Assembly (NCBI GenBank): GCA_023450535.1
Contig: JAEXGX010000019.1
Location: forward strand, 1 to 16,637
Length of the DNA stretch: 16,637 nucleotides
Direction: 5' to 3'
DNA from: Pseudomonadota bacterium
GTDB taxonomy: Bacteria; Desulfobacterota; Desulfovibrionia; Desulfovibrionales; Desulfovibrionaceae
Positions 1 through 6,208 of the stretch are shown in pieces. Each line of letters begins with the position of its first letter. Position 1 is the first letter of the stretch. The notes below the pieces were generated by a model. That model had not been told where the DNA came from. It saw nothing but the letters and a program-made list of their open reading frames with translations, and ran no database searches. Both the position numbers and the translations under genes were made by a program.

Positions 1-248
1 GCGGCAAGAGTCTGGATGACGGCGCGGCCGAAGACACGGAATGGATGAGGGCGCAAGGGCATGAATTCTACGACCTCTCCGAACAGGATCACGCCGACAT
101 GCTTGTCAAGCTGGAGCCTTTCGCGGAAAGATGGCGCACCGAAACCTGCCGGGGGATGGAGCCTGCGGTGGTGGACAAGGTTCTGAAGTTCACCCGGGAG
201 CGTAGCAAGTACCATACGGAACAGCTCAAGGCCGGAGCCTACAAGTAG
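1..248 (+). CDS. Probable TRAP transporter solute-binding protein (DctP-type), 3' end only
   Basis: The frame is open from the left edge of the window to a TAG at 246-248, giving about 81 C-terminal residues; the start lies outside. The segment is highly charged and helical, with a pattern (WMRAQGHEFYDLSEQDHADM, then a Trp-containing helix and a long terminal helix) that resembles the C-terminal helices of DctP-family periplasmic binding proteins. Such proteins capture organic acids or similar solutes and hand them to a DctQM permease. The catalytic-style signature region of the family is not in view, so the family call rests on general resemblance. A strong terminator follows 26 bases after the stop, so this is the last gene of its operon. 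It could instead be another type of helical periplasmic protein. Confidence 0.55.
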   Translation, partial: GKSLDDGAAEDTEWMRAQGHEFYDLSEQDHADMLVKLEPFAERWRTETCRGMEPAVVDKVLKFTRERSKYHTEQLKAGAYK

Positions 249-274
249 GCGCGGATCTTTACCTAAAAAACTTG

Positions 275-307
275 ACGCCGCCCGTGCAAAACACGGGCGG
301 CGTTTTT
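275..307 (+). terminator. Strong intrinsic terminator, probably bidirectional
   Basis: A perfect 12-bp stem (ACGCCGCCCGTG at 275-286 with its complement at 292-303) closes a CAAAA loop and runs into TTTTT at 303-307. An A-run at 265-270 supplies a T-tract for the minus strand, so it can also end the convergent minus-strand transcript that arrives from the helix-hairpin-helix gene. Confidence 0.88.
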
Positions 308-344
308 AGCAGATACCCCCCAAGGGAAGGTACGCAAATTAAAA

Positions 345-671
345 TCAGCAGTTACAATCTGCCGCAATACCGGAAATAGTCGTGTTGTACTGGAGTTGCT
401 TGAACGTTTCTTCCGGAATGTTCAGTTCCTCAAGGTCTTCATAACTCTGGAAACTGCCCAGCTGATCCCGCAAGTCCATGATCTTTTTTGCCGTTTCCAG
501 ATCCACAGATCCGGTAGCGACCAGTTGCTCCGCACTTACCGGATTGAGTTCCAGGCGTTCGGTCACCTCTTCACGGTCGGACATGGCTACGGCCTGATCA
601 GGCAGACAGAGGGAAGCGGCGGGAAACGCAAGCGACAAGGCCAACAGGCAGGAAAACAGATTTTTTTTCAT
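345..671 (-). CDS. Small exported helix-hairpin-helix (ComEA-like) protein
   Basis: A 108-residue product. Residues 1 to about 29 form a Sec-type signal peptide (MKK, a Leu/Ala-rich core, then a likely cut after AVA), so the mature protein is probably periplasmic. The rest resembles the small helix-hairpin-helix module of ComEA-like proteins: LNPVSAEQLVATGSVDLETA, a helix around KKIMDLRDQLGSF, then a second hairpin. In ComEA this module binds DNA without sequence specificity, but that role is not shown here and the module could mediate protein contacts. The C terminus ends in Asp-Cys-Asn-Cys, an unusual CxC tail that could bind metal or form a disulfide. The ATG at 671 is chosen over the TTG one codon upstream because AAGGA lies 7 bases before it. 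It sits downstream of, and on the same strand as, the regulator/kinase pair. Confidence 0.72.
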   Translation of the reverse strand: MKKNLFSCLLALSLAFPAASLCLPDQAVAMSDREEVTERLELNPVSAEQLVATGSVDLETAKKIMDLRDQLGSFQSYEDLEELNIPEETFKQLQYNTTISGIAADCNC

Positions 672-781
672 CAAAATTTCCTTTACGATTTGAACCCTCC
701 CCCTTCATGGGGAACGCATGGGAAGATATTCACCCATGTTTATGTCCGGGGTATGAAGCAGGTGTAATTTTTTGTAAATTT

Positions 782-2392
782 TTATGTACAACGGTCATGC
801 CCGGCAGGGTGAACGTATGTTCCCGTAAAGCCCGGTTCAGCACGCCTTTCCCGCCGGGGGCGAAGGGAAGAATAAGCGGACGGAAAAACCCGGAGATTCG
901 TTAGCACAGCGCATCTCCCCCCACACTGTTCCATTGCGCTTTTGACAATGGCCAGCCCCAGCCCCGAACCGCCGGGGCGGTTGAGCTGGGCCGCCGCTCC
1001 CCGGAAAAAGGGCTGCGTCAGTGAGGGCAGTTCCGATTCTTCCACGCCGTCGCCGTAGTCGCGCACGCGGACCTCAACTCCGTTCCGCTCCGGCTCAAAG
1101 CGGGCGGAAAGCTCCACCGGGCCTTTATTTCCCGCGTAGGCAACGGCGTTGCGCAACACATTGCCGATCGCCCGCCCCATGCAACTGCGATCCCCCCACA
1201 GACGCAAGCCCTCCGGCACGTCTACCTGAACGTCTGGCTGAACGTCCGACTGAATATCGCCCTCCGGCATGTTTCCGCTCAACAGCTCGGCCAGCAGAGG
1301 CAGAAGTTCGCAGCATTCCTTTTTCACCGGCAAAGGGGCGGACTGCTCCCGCAAAAAGGCCAGCACGTCGTCAGTGAGCAGCGCCAACTGTTCCAGTTCC
1401 TGCGTGACCTGCACCACGCGCTGCCGGGTTTCGCCCTGTGTAGTTTCCTCCAGCAAATCCAGCCCCAGCCTGCATCGTGACAGAGGGGTATTCAGTTCAT
1501 GGGCGATGTGCCGGATGAACTGACGCTGCCCGGCTACCTGCTGGGTCAGTTTGCGCGTCATGGCGTCGAGCGAACGCGCCAGACGCCCGAGTTCATCCCC
1601 ACGCTTCGTCGCCATGTCTGGAAGCGGGCCGCGCCTGTCCGTCCCGGGGTCGGCCACAACCCCTTCGGCATAGTCCGCCATGCGCAGAACAGGCCGCACG
1701 ATATGCCGGACAAAGGGTAGCCAGAACAGGGCGGATACTGCGACGACTCCGAGAAACGCCATGATTCCTGCCCGGACGTTGAAAAACAGGCCGTTCCCGC
1801 TGAACGAGGGGGATTCCACCGCAAGGAGCAGGTAATGGGGCACCCGGTTCTGGTCCGGCACAAAAAGCGTACGCCCGAACCAGTAGGCCGAAGGTTCCCC
1901 GGCCCGCATGAAAATGGCGGGCGGAGTCGGCGGCAGGCCAAGTTCCACGCCCTGCCCTTCCTGCACTTCCAGCTTCTGGCCGCCTTGGGAAAACACCTGC
2001 ACGGGGTCCGTGCACAGCGTAAAGGGTGTGCGGGGAATGCTCAGCGCGGCCTGCATCATCCGGATGGGCAGGTAGCCGTCCGTAAAGAATTCCCCCTCGC
2101 CGTCCAGGCTCACCAGATGAAATTTCAATGCTCCGGGTTTGTCGTACTGCCCGACGATGTCTCCCCATTCTTCGCTGGGGCGGTACTGCATGTTCGTGCT
2201 GACCAGCCGGAACGCATCTTCCACGTTCGAGCTGAACAGTGCGTTAGGCATGACGCCGTCTTTGCTGCCGAACACCACGGCTCCGGCAAGAAGCAGCGTG
2301 ACGGAAACGAACAACGACAGCGTGAAAAAGAGCCACACCACCATTTTGGAATAAAGACTGCCGTTCAGCATGGATGCCTGTCTGCAACGCAC
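782..2392 (-). CDS. Membrane sensor histidine kinase, apparently frameshifted near its C terminus
   Basis: A 536-residue frame with the domain order of a CpxA/BaeS-like kinase. A membrane segment at about 17-41 is followed by a periplasmic sensor region of about 160 residues, a second membrane segment at about 207-227, and a HAMP linker. The phosphoacceptor box is FIRHIAHELNTPLSR with His298. The ATP-binding domain has an N box at 411-419 (NVLRNAVAY), a G1 box DYGDG at 445-449 and a G2 box GGSGLGL at 474-480. The first codon is GTG, 7 bases after the response regulator stop; an ATG at 2371 is an alternative start. Neither has a strong ribosome-binding site, which suggests translational coupling. 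After Cys490 the sequence stops looking like a kinase. One extra G in the G6 tract at 917-922 would restore a normal ending (NESPGFSVRLFFPSP) with a stop at 837-839. The protein probably phosphorylates the adjacent regulator. Confidence 0.85.
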   Translation of the reverse strand: MRCRQASMLNGSLYSKMVVWLFFTLSLFVSVTLLLAGAVVFGSKDGVMPNALFSSNVEDAFRLVSTNMQYRPSEEWGDIVGQYDKPGALKFHLVSLDGEGEFFTDGYLPIRMMQAALSIPRTPFTLCTDPVQVFSQGGQKLEVQEGQGVELGLPPTPPAIFMRAGEPSAYWFGRTLFVPDQNRVPHYLLLAVESPSFSGNGLFFNVRAGIMAFLGVVAVSALFWLPFVRHIVRPVLRMADYAEGVVADPGTDRRGPLPDMATKRGDELGRLARSLDAMTRKLTQQVAGQRQFIRHIAHELNTPLSRCRLGLDLLEETTQGETRQRVVQVTQELEQLALLTDDVLAFLREQSAPLPVKKECCELLPLLAELLSGNMPEGDIQSDVQPDVQVDVPEGLRLWGDRSCMGRAIGNVLRNAVAYAGNKGPVELSARFEPERNGVEVRVRDYGDGVEESELPSLTQPFFRGAAAQLNRPGGSGLGLAIVKSAMEQCGGRCAVLTNLRVFPSAYSSLRPRRERRAEPGFTGTYVHPAGHDRCT

Positions 2393-2399
2393 CGGAGTA

Positions 2400-3119
2400 T
2401 TATTTAATCACGGAATACCCGAGGCCCCGCCATGTCCGGATATAACGCGGGGTGTGGGAACTGTCGCCGAGCTTGTGACGCAACGATGCAACGCGCACAT
2501 CGATGGAGCGATCGCTCTTGTCGTAATCACGCTCCACGGAACAGGCCATAAGATGCTCGCGAGTGAAAATCCTGCCGGGTTCTGCGGCCAGCGTAAACAG
2601 AAGCTGAAATTCTGCTGTGGTCAGGTTTACGGCTTCTCCGTTCAGGAATACTTCCTTGGTACCGTCGTGCAGCTCCAGTTCCCGGACGCGCAGGACATCC
2701 TGTCCGGAAACGAACCGCCGTTCCCTGCCGCCTGGCGACACCCGGCGGCGCAACACCGCACGGATGCGGGCCAGCAGCTCGCGGGAGGAAAAGGTCTTGG
2801 GCACATAGTCGTCCGCGCCCATTTCCAGCGTGGCTATGCGGTCTGCCTCTTCGTTGTGCGCGGAAAGGATGACCACCGGGGCATCACTCTCGGCGCGCAG
2901 TCTGCGCAAGACTTCAATACCGTTGATGTCGGGCAGAAAAATATCCAGCAGCACCAGCGCGAAATTGCCCTCCCGCAGGGCGTCCAGCCCGCTATGCCCA
3001 TTGTGCGCGCAACGGATGTCGAACGCGTGCAGCTTCAGATAGTTGCTCATGAGTTCGCAGAATTTAAGATCATCGTCGATGAGCAGAATTTCTGTCTCCT
3101 GCCGCCCCGTTTCCGTCAT
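2400..3119 (-). CDS. OmpR-family response regulator
   Basis: A 239-residue, full-length two-domain regulator. The receiver domain (about 9-122) has the acidic pocket IDDD at 14-17, the phosphorylated Asp59 in LVLLDIFLPD, a conserved Ser/Ala switch region (VVILSAHN) and Lys in VPKTFSS. The C-terminal winged helix (about 140-238) has the typical ending RSIDVRVASLRHKLGD...IRTWRGLGYSVIK. The start is supported by GGAGGGGG just upstream on the minus strand. It forms an operon with the histidine kinase and is transcribed divergently from the selenoprotein gene across a 219-base intergenic region, an arrangement in which the regulator often controls the divergent gene. It resembles CpxR-type regulators, but the signal is unknown. 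Confidence 0.93.
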   Translation of the reverse strand: MTETGRQETEILLIDDDLKFCELMSNYLKLHAFDIRCAHNGHSGLDALREGNFALVLLDIFLPDINGIEVLRRLRAESDAPVVILSAHNEEADRIATLEMGADDYVPKTFSSRELLARIRAVLRRRVSPGGRERRFVSGQDVLRVRELELHDGTKEVFLNGEAVNLTTAEFQLLFTLAAEPGRIFTREHLMACSVERDYDKSDRSIDVRVASLRHKLGDSSHTPRYIRTWRGLGYSVIK

Positions 3120-3220
3120 GATTTCCCCCTCCCTATCTTTCAGTATTAATATACCTTATTCTTATTTTCACGAGATCACAAAAAAAGTCCAGTTCCGATC
3201 TGTGCACATAACGCGCCACT

Positions 3221-3240
3221 CACAAATTCTTACAAATTTT
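3221..3240 (+). promoter_or_regulatory. Candidate response-regulator operator (10-bp tandem repeat)
   Basis: CACAAATTCT is followed directly by TACAAATTTT, an 8-of-10 direct repeat with a period of exactly 10 bp. OmpR-family regulators bind tandem half-sites spaced 10-11 bp apart. The site overlaps the upstream edge of the predicted -35 element of the selenoprotein gene, the usual place for an activator site. Binding is inferred. Confidence 0.45.
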
Positions 3241-3268
3241 AACATTCAGGTGATATCCGTGTCATACT
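3239..3268 (+). promoter_or_regulatory. Candidate sigma70-type promoter of the selenoprotein gene
   Basis: TTAACA (3239-3244) lies 18 bp from CATACT (3263-3268); these match five of six and four of six consensus bases. The start codon is 70 bases downstream of the -10 element. Confidence 0.4.
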
Positions 3269-3338
3269 CCCCACCTAGAACGGAGCTGTCCGGCCTCCTG
3301 TTTTCGAGGGGGTGTGAAACTTTTTCAAGGAGAATGTC

Positions 3339-5057
3339 ATGTTCAAACAGTTGTGGAAACTGGCCATGCCCGCCGCCCTGCTGCTGGCGGCCCCAGTGCC
3401 CGGGCATGCGGCGGAAACTCCCCAGCAGTGGGAGCTGGTGAGTCCCAAGGGCGTGCAGCACATCGAACCCGCGAATGTGCTGCCCCACGACATGGATCTG
3501 AACGGCAAGACCGTGGTACTGCGCTGGAACGGAAAACCCAACGGCGATAATGTTCTACACCATCTGGCAGAGCTGCTGAACCGGAAGTACAAGGACATCA
3601 GGGTCATCAAATCCTGGGAAGTGGACAGAAACGCCAGCATGGGCGGTACAGATCGCGCGGCGTTCGGCGGCACGGACGGCGTTGCCGATCTGATCGGTAA
3701 AATGGGGCCGGATCTGGTCATCGCCTCCCAAGGCGACTGAGGGGGCTGCACCTCATGGCTGGTAGTTGACCAGCTCGCACTTGAAAAAAGAGGCATTCCC
3801 ACCGTCACCATCGTCTCCAGCGAGTTTGAAAACCTGGCTCGCAATACTTATGCCAGCATGGGCGCGCCCGATATGGCCCTGGCTGTTCTTCCCCATCCCT
3901 TTGGCGGGCTTTCCGTGGAGGAAATTAACGCCAAGGTGGATACGGGCTTCGACGATATCGTTTCTCTTGCCCAAAAATGGACGCCTTCCAAGCGTAGCGC
4001 GGACAGCCAGACAAAAACTCCCTACCCGGCTCCGCGCTTTAAATTCACCGGCTCGGAACCGGAAGTATCCCAGCTCTACTACAAGAGAAAATGGACTGAT
4101 GGACTGCCCATCGTAGCGCCCACCACGGAACGTGTGCAGGCCATGCTCAAGGGCACCAGCCTGCCTCCGGACAAGGTTATCGGCTATGTGCCGCCGCGCA
4201 ACGGCGTGCTCACGGTGGAACTGGCGGCGACCTACGCGGTCATGGCCGGAGCAAAACCCGAATACCTGCCCGTGATCATTGCTGCGGCCGAAGCAGTACT
4301 GGACCCCCGACACGACTGGCGCATGGCCACCACAACCACCAACCCCAATGCCCTGTTCCTGGTGATTAACGGCCCCATCATCAAGGAGCTCGGCATCCAG
4401 TACGGCATCGGCGCGCTTGCGCCCAGCCCGGAAGGCATGCCCAACGCGACCATAGGCCGCGCCGTCAACATGATGATGGACGTCATTGGCGATTCGCAGC
4501 CGCCCACAGACAAAAGCACGCTCGGCACGTCCCTGAGCTACACCATGGTCGTGGGAGAAAATGAGGATGCCAGCCCCTGGACGCCACTGAACGCCCAACT
4601 GGGGCTGAAGCCCGGTACAAGCTCCGTCACCGTGTTTGAAGTGCGCAGTTTCGTCAACTTCAACATGTCCAGATTCACGGACGGAGAACACCTCCTGCTG
4701 GCCATGGGGAAGACCATCTCCGCCGTGACAGGTATTGCAGAAAACGGGCTCGATTGCACACCCGACGCGCCCAAGCTGGTGGTTTTCGGGCCGGAACACG
4801 CCGCACTTGTCGCCAAGACCGGCATGACCATGGATCAGGTCAAAAAATACCTGTTTGAAAGCTCCCGCGTCTCCAAGATGGATTATCTGTTCCGCAACAA
4901 CGGCTTTGCCCCTGTCTGCCGGCAGGACGAGCCACTTATCAGCCTTGTTCCTTCCCCTGACAACTTCCTGCTCATGGTCGCGGGCGGGCAAGGCAAGCAC
5001 TCCGTGTATATGGACACGTCCAAGTATACGGCAGTGACCAGAGAAATCGTGAAATAG
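3339..5057 (+). CDS. UGSC-family selenoprotein, exported, with Sec encoded by the TGA at 3738-3740
   Basis: The frame opens at the ATG at 3339 (AAGGAG 6 bases upstream). It reads through an in-frame TGA and continues without interruption to a TAG at 5055-5057, giving 572 residues with selenocysteine at 134. The motif around it is Gly-Asp-Sec-Gly-Gly-Cys, with Cys137 as resolving partner. The sequence on both sides is one continuous domain: DLVIASQGD before the TGA, then TSWLVVDQLALEKRGIPTVT after it. This matches what I recall of UGSC-family (seleno)proteins. Residues 1-25 are a signal peptide ending in GHA, so the redox centre probably faces the periplasm. The remaining residues (about 200-572) form a large domain of unknown function. 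A SECIS-like hairpin follows the TGA. The gene is monocistronic and divergent from a two-component system that probably controls it. Ordinary gene callers would split or truncate it. The reaction is unknown; a thiol/selenol redox role is inferred. Confidence 0.88.
3741..3775 (+). promoter_or_regulatory. Bacterial SECIS-like element for Sec insertion
   Basis: A 6-bp stem GCTGGT (3758-3763) pairs with ACCAGC (3769-3774) around the five-base loop AGTTG, extendable by a G-U pair. The loop begins 23 bases after the TGA, within the spacing known for bacterial SECIS elements, and a G is present in the first two loop positions as SelB recognition requires. It lies inside the coding sequence, as is normal in bacteria. 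Confidence 0.75.
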
Positions 5058-5083
5058 GATACACAGCAAAAGGATAATAAGCA

Positions 5084-5132
5084 GGGGCTTATCTCTCCTC
5101 TCTTTAGCCGTATAAGCTTCGCTTCTGCGGCT
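5084..5132 (+). repeat. Dispersed 49-bp repeat, copy A, with internal hairpin
   Basis: About 42 of 49 bases match 7589-7637. Its outer stem AGCCG (5106-5110) pairs with CGGCT (5128-5132), and AAGC/GCTT can pair inside. Copy B keeps the outer stem through a paired change (AACCG/CGGTT), which argues for a selected RNA or REP-like structure. Confidence 0.6.
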
Positions 5133-5279
5133 CAGATTGATGAAAAAACCTCTTTGAGGGTTTTCGCTGCCCACCGGCGCCCCCATATATTTTGGGGTCG
5201 CCGGGCGGAAAGGCACGAAAATCGCTCGGTTAACGGGAAAAGTAAATTTTTCCTATTCGCGACTTGCGGAGCAAGACCG

Positions 5280-5344
5280 CAGGGAAACGCTTTAATCAGC
5301 GTTTCCTGTACGATAATGAGGGTGCAGGGGCATCATGCCCCTGC
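5280..5344 (+). repeat. Two adjacent hairpins
   Basis: GAAACGC (5284-5290) pairs with GCGTTTC (5299-5305), extended by flanking pairs. Then GCAGGGGCAT (5324-5333) and ATGCCCCTGC (5335-5344) form a near-perfect palindrome. Neither has a T-tract, so they may be repeat-element parts rather than terminators. Confidence 0.5.
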
Positions 5345-5356
5345 CGAGGGGAGGTT

Positions 5357-5384
5357 GAGGGGGCGAGCAGCCCCCTCATTTTTT
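5357..5384 (+). terminator. Intrinsic terminator
   Basis: GAGGGGGC (5357-5364) pairs with GCCCCCTC (5370-5377) over a five-base loop and is followed by A and six T (5379-5384). It lies 300 bases beyond the selenoprotein stop and just before the kinase relic. Confidence 0.75.
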
Positions 5385-5400
5385 CAACAGCTTCAGCCTT

Positions 5401-5616
5401 CCCCTCTATTCGGAAACCCCAGACATTCAAGCGGACATTCAACTCGTCATACTGGATAATGCCGCAGGGGGAGACAAAAGCTACATAGGTGCTCAACGCC
5501 CTGCGCAACGCCGTCACCTACGCCGGGGACAAGGGGCAGATCCGGGTAATGAAACGCCCTCCGGCTCCTCCCTGACCATGACCTTCCCTCTGCGGGCAGG
5601 GGCGGTGTACGTTTAA
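5401..5616 (+). pseudogene. Relic of a histidine kinase ATPase domain
   Basis: Three reading-frame pieces line up in order with the intact kinase at 782-2392. The first (from 5422) reads DIQADIQLV and then GDKSYIG, matching DVQPDVQVDV and GDRSCMG. The second (5489-5572) reads VLNALRNAVTYAGDKGQIRV, matching the N box NVLRNAVAYAGNKG. The third (to the TAA at 5614-5616) reads NETPSGSSLTMTFPLRAG, a normal kinase C terminus. The frame changes near 5490 and again near 5550, and the G1 and G2 ATP-binding boxes are missing through an internal deletion. No membrane, HAMP or His-box region remains. It is therefore a non-functional paralogue fragment. Confidence 0.78.
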
Positions 5617-5617
5617 A

Positions 5618-5830
5618 CTATGTGCCTTGCTGCTTCTTGCTCGTTGGTTGAGCGCCAATAACTACACGAAGAATTCTCATGATTTTGGCCCACGACTTCA
5701 ATTTATCCAAGTCGTCGGGCAAAAGACCAGCCTCATTCCTACAAGCAGACTCAAGCAGGACAGGTATAGTGGATTCGTCTGCTATGGCTAGTCTGTTTAT
5801 TATTCTCCCAAGCTCCTCCTGGCTCACCAT
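5618..5830 (-). CDS. Small protein of unknown function
   Basis: A 70-residue, mostly helical, soluble protein (MVSQEELGRIINRLAIADES at its start) that I do not recognise. Support for a real gene is a good ribosome-binding site (GAGGAAG, about 3 bases before the ATG at 5830), normal amino-acid composition, and a divergent arrangement with the XRE regulator across a short shared intergenic region. It has no signal peptide or membrane segment. Its stop is 2 bases from the end of the kinase relic, so it arrived with, or survived, the rearrangement that destroyed its neighbours. It may be a partner or target of the XRE regulator. Confidence 0.5.
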   Translation of the reverse strand: MVSQEELGRIINRLAIADESTIPVLLESACRNEAGLLPDDLDKLKSWAKIMRILRVVIGAQPTSKKQQGT

Positions 5831-5922
5831 GTCTTCCTCGCAGGTATGTGAGATGAATGAAAGACATAATACTAAATATACTTAGCATACATGTAAATAG
5901 AAACATGCCAACAATATTTAGC

Positions 5923-6183
5923 ATGAAAACAGACTTCTCTATTCAATTCGGAGCGTTACTCAAGACACTTCGCAAGGAACGAAAGCTTTCCCAGCAAAAG
6001 CTGGCGGAATCAGCCGGAGTAGAGCGTAATTATGTTTATTATCTAGAACGCGGAGATTCTGAACCCACGCTGGGCGTCTTGCTGGGGCTGGCCCGGGGGC
6101 TAAAACTGTCATTCAGCGAATTCGCCTCACTGATCGAAAATCTGCCGCAGACTTCAGACCATTTGAACGGTAAGACACGCTAA
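5923..6183 (+). CDS. XRE-family helix-turn-helix regulator
   Basis: An 86-residue, single-domain DNA-binding protein. Residues about 9-65 form a classic Cro/CI-type helix-turn-helix: FGALLKTLRKERKLSQQKLA, then the recognition helix in GVERNYVYYLERGDSEPTL, then LLGLARGLKLSFSEF. Starts at 5857 and 5905 are possible in the same frame. The ATG at 5923 is preferred because family members usually begin about eight residues before the first helix, though no start has a strong ribosome-binding site. The motif TTAGCAT occurs at 5882-5888 and 5918-5924 and could be an autoregulatory site. The gene ends 26 bases from the truncated end of the UGSC relic, which suggests a recombination junction. Confidence 0.8.
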   Translation: MKTDFSIQFGALLKTLRKERKLSQQKLAESAGVERNYVYYLERGDSEPTLGVLLGLARGLKLSFSEFASLIENLPQTSDHLNGKTR

Positions 6184-6208
6184 AGCGCTGTTCCTTTCCT
6201 TGACCCGA

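Larger units (their letters stand above)
5058..5400. other. Gene-free hairpin-rich intergenic stretch
   Basis: No coding sequence is convincing here. It contains the dispersed repeat at 5084-5132, an imperfect hairpin at 5174-5204 (CCGGCG..CCCC against GGGG..CGCCGG), hairpins at 5280-5308 and 5324-5344, and an intrinsic terminator at 5357-5384. Short open frames across it are low-complexity artefacts of these structures. Confidence 0.6.

Noticed and set aside
1021..1377. Plus-strand frames across the histidine kinase
   Set aside because: They are Arg/Pro/Ser-rich shadows with no domain, opposite well-defined kinase boxes.
3858..5057. Separate gene starting at an internal ATG at 3858
   Set aside because: It is the in-phase continuation of the selenoprotein after the TGA. 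Conserved sequence (TSWLVVDQLALEKRGIPTVT) lies between the TGA and this ATG, and there is no ribosome-binding site or intergenic gap.
3753..5216. Long open frame (487 codons) on the minus strand opposite the selenoprotein gene
   Set aside because: It is a shadow of the GC-biased codons of the true gene: its composition is Gly/His/Arg-rich with no recognisable domain, and it lies opposite conserved family motifs.
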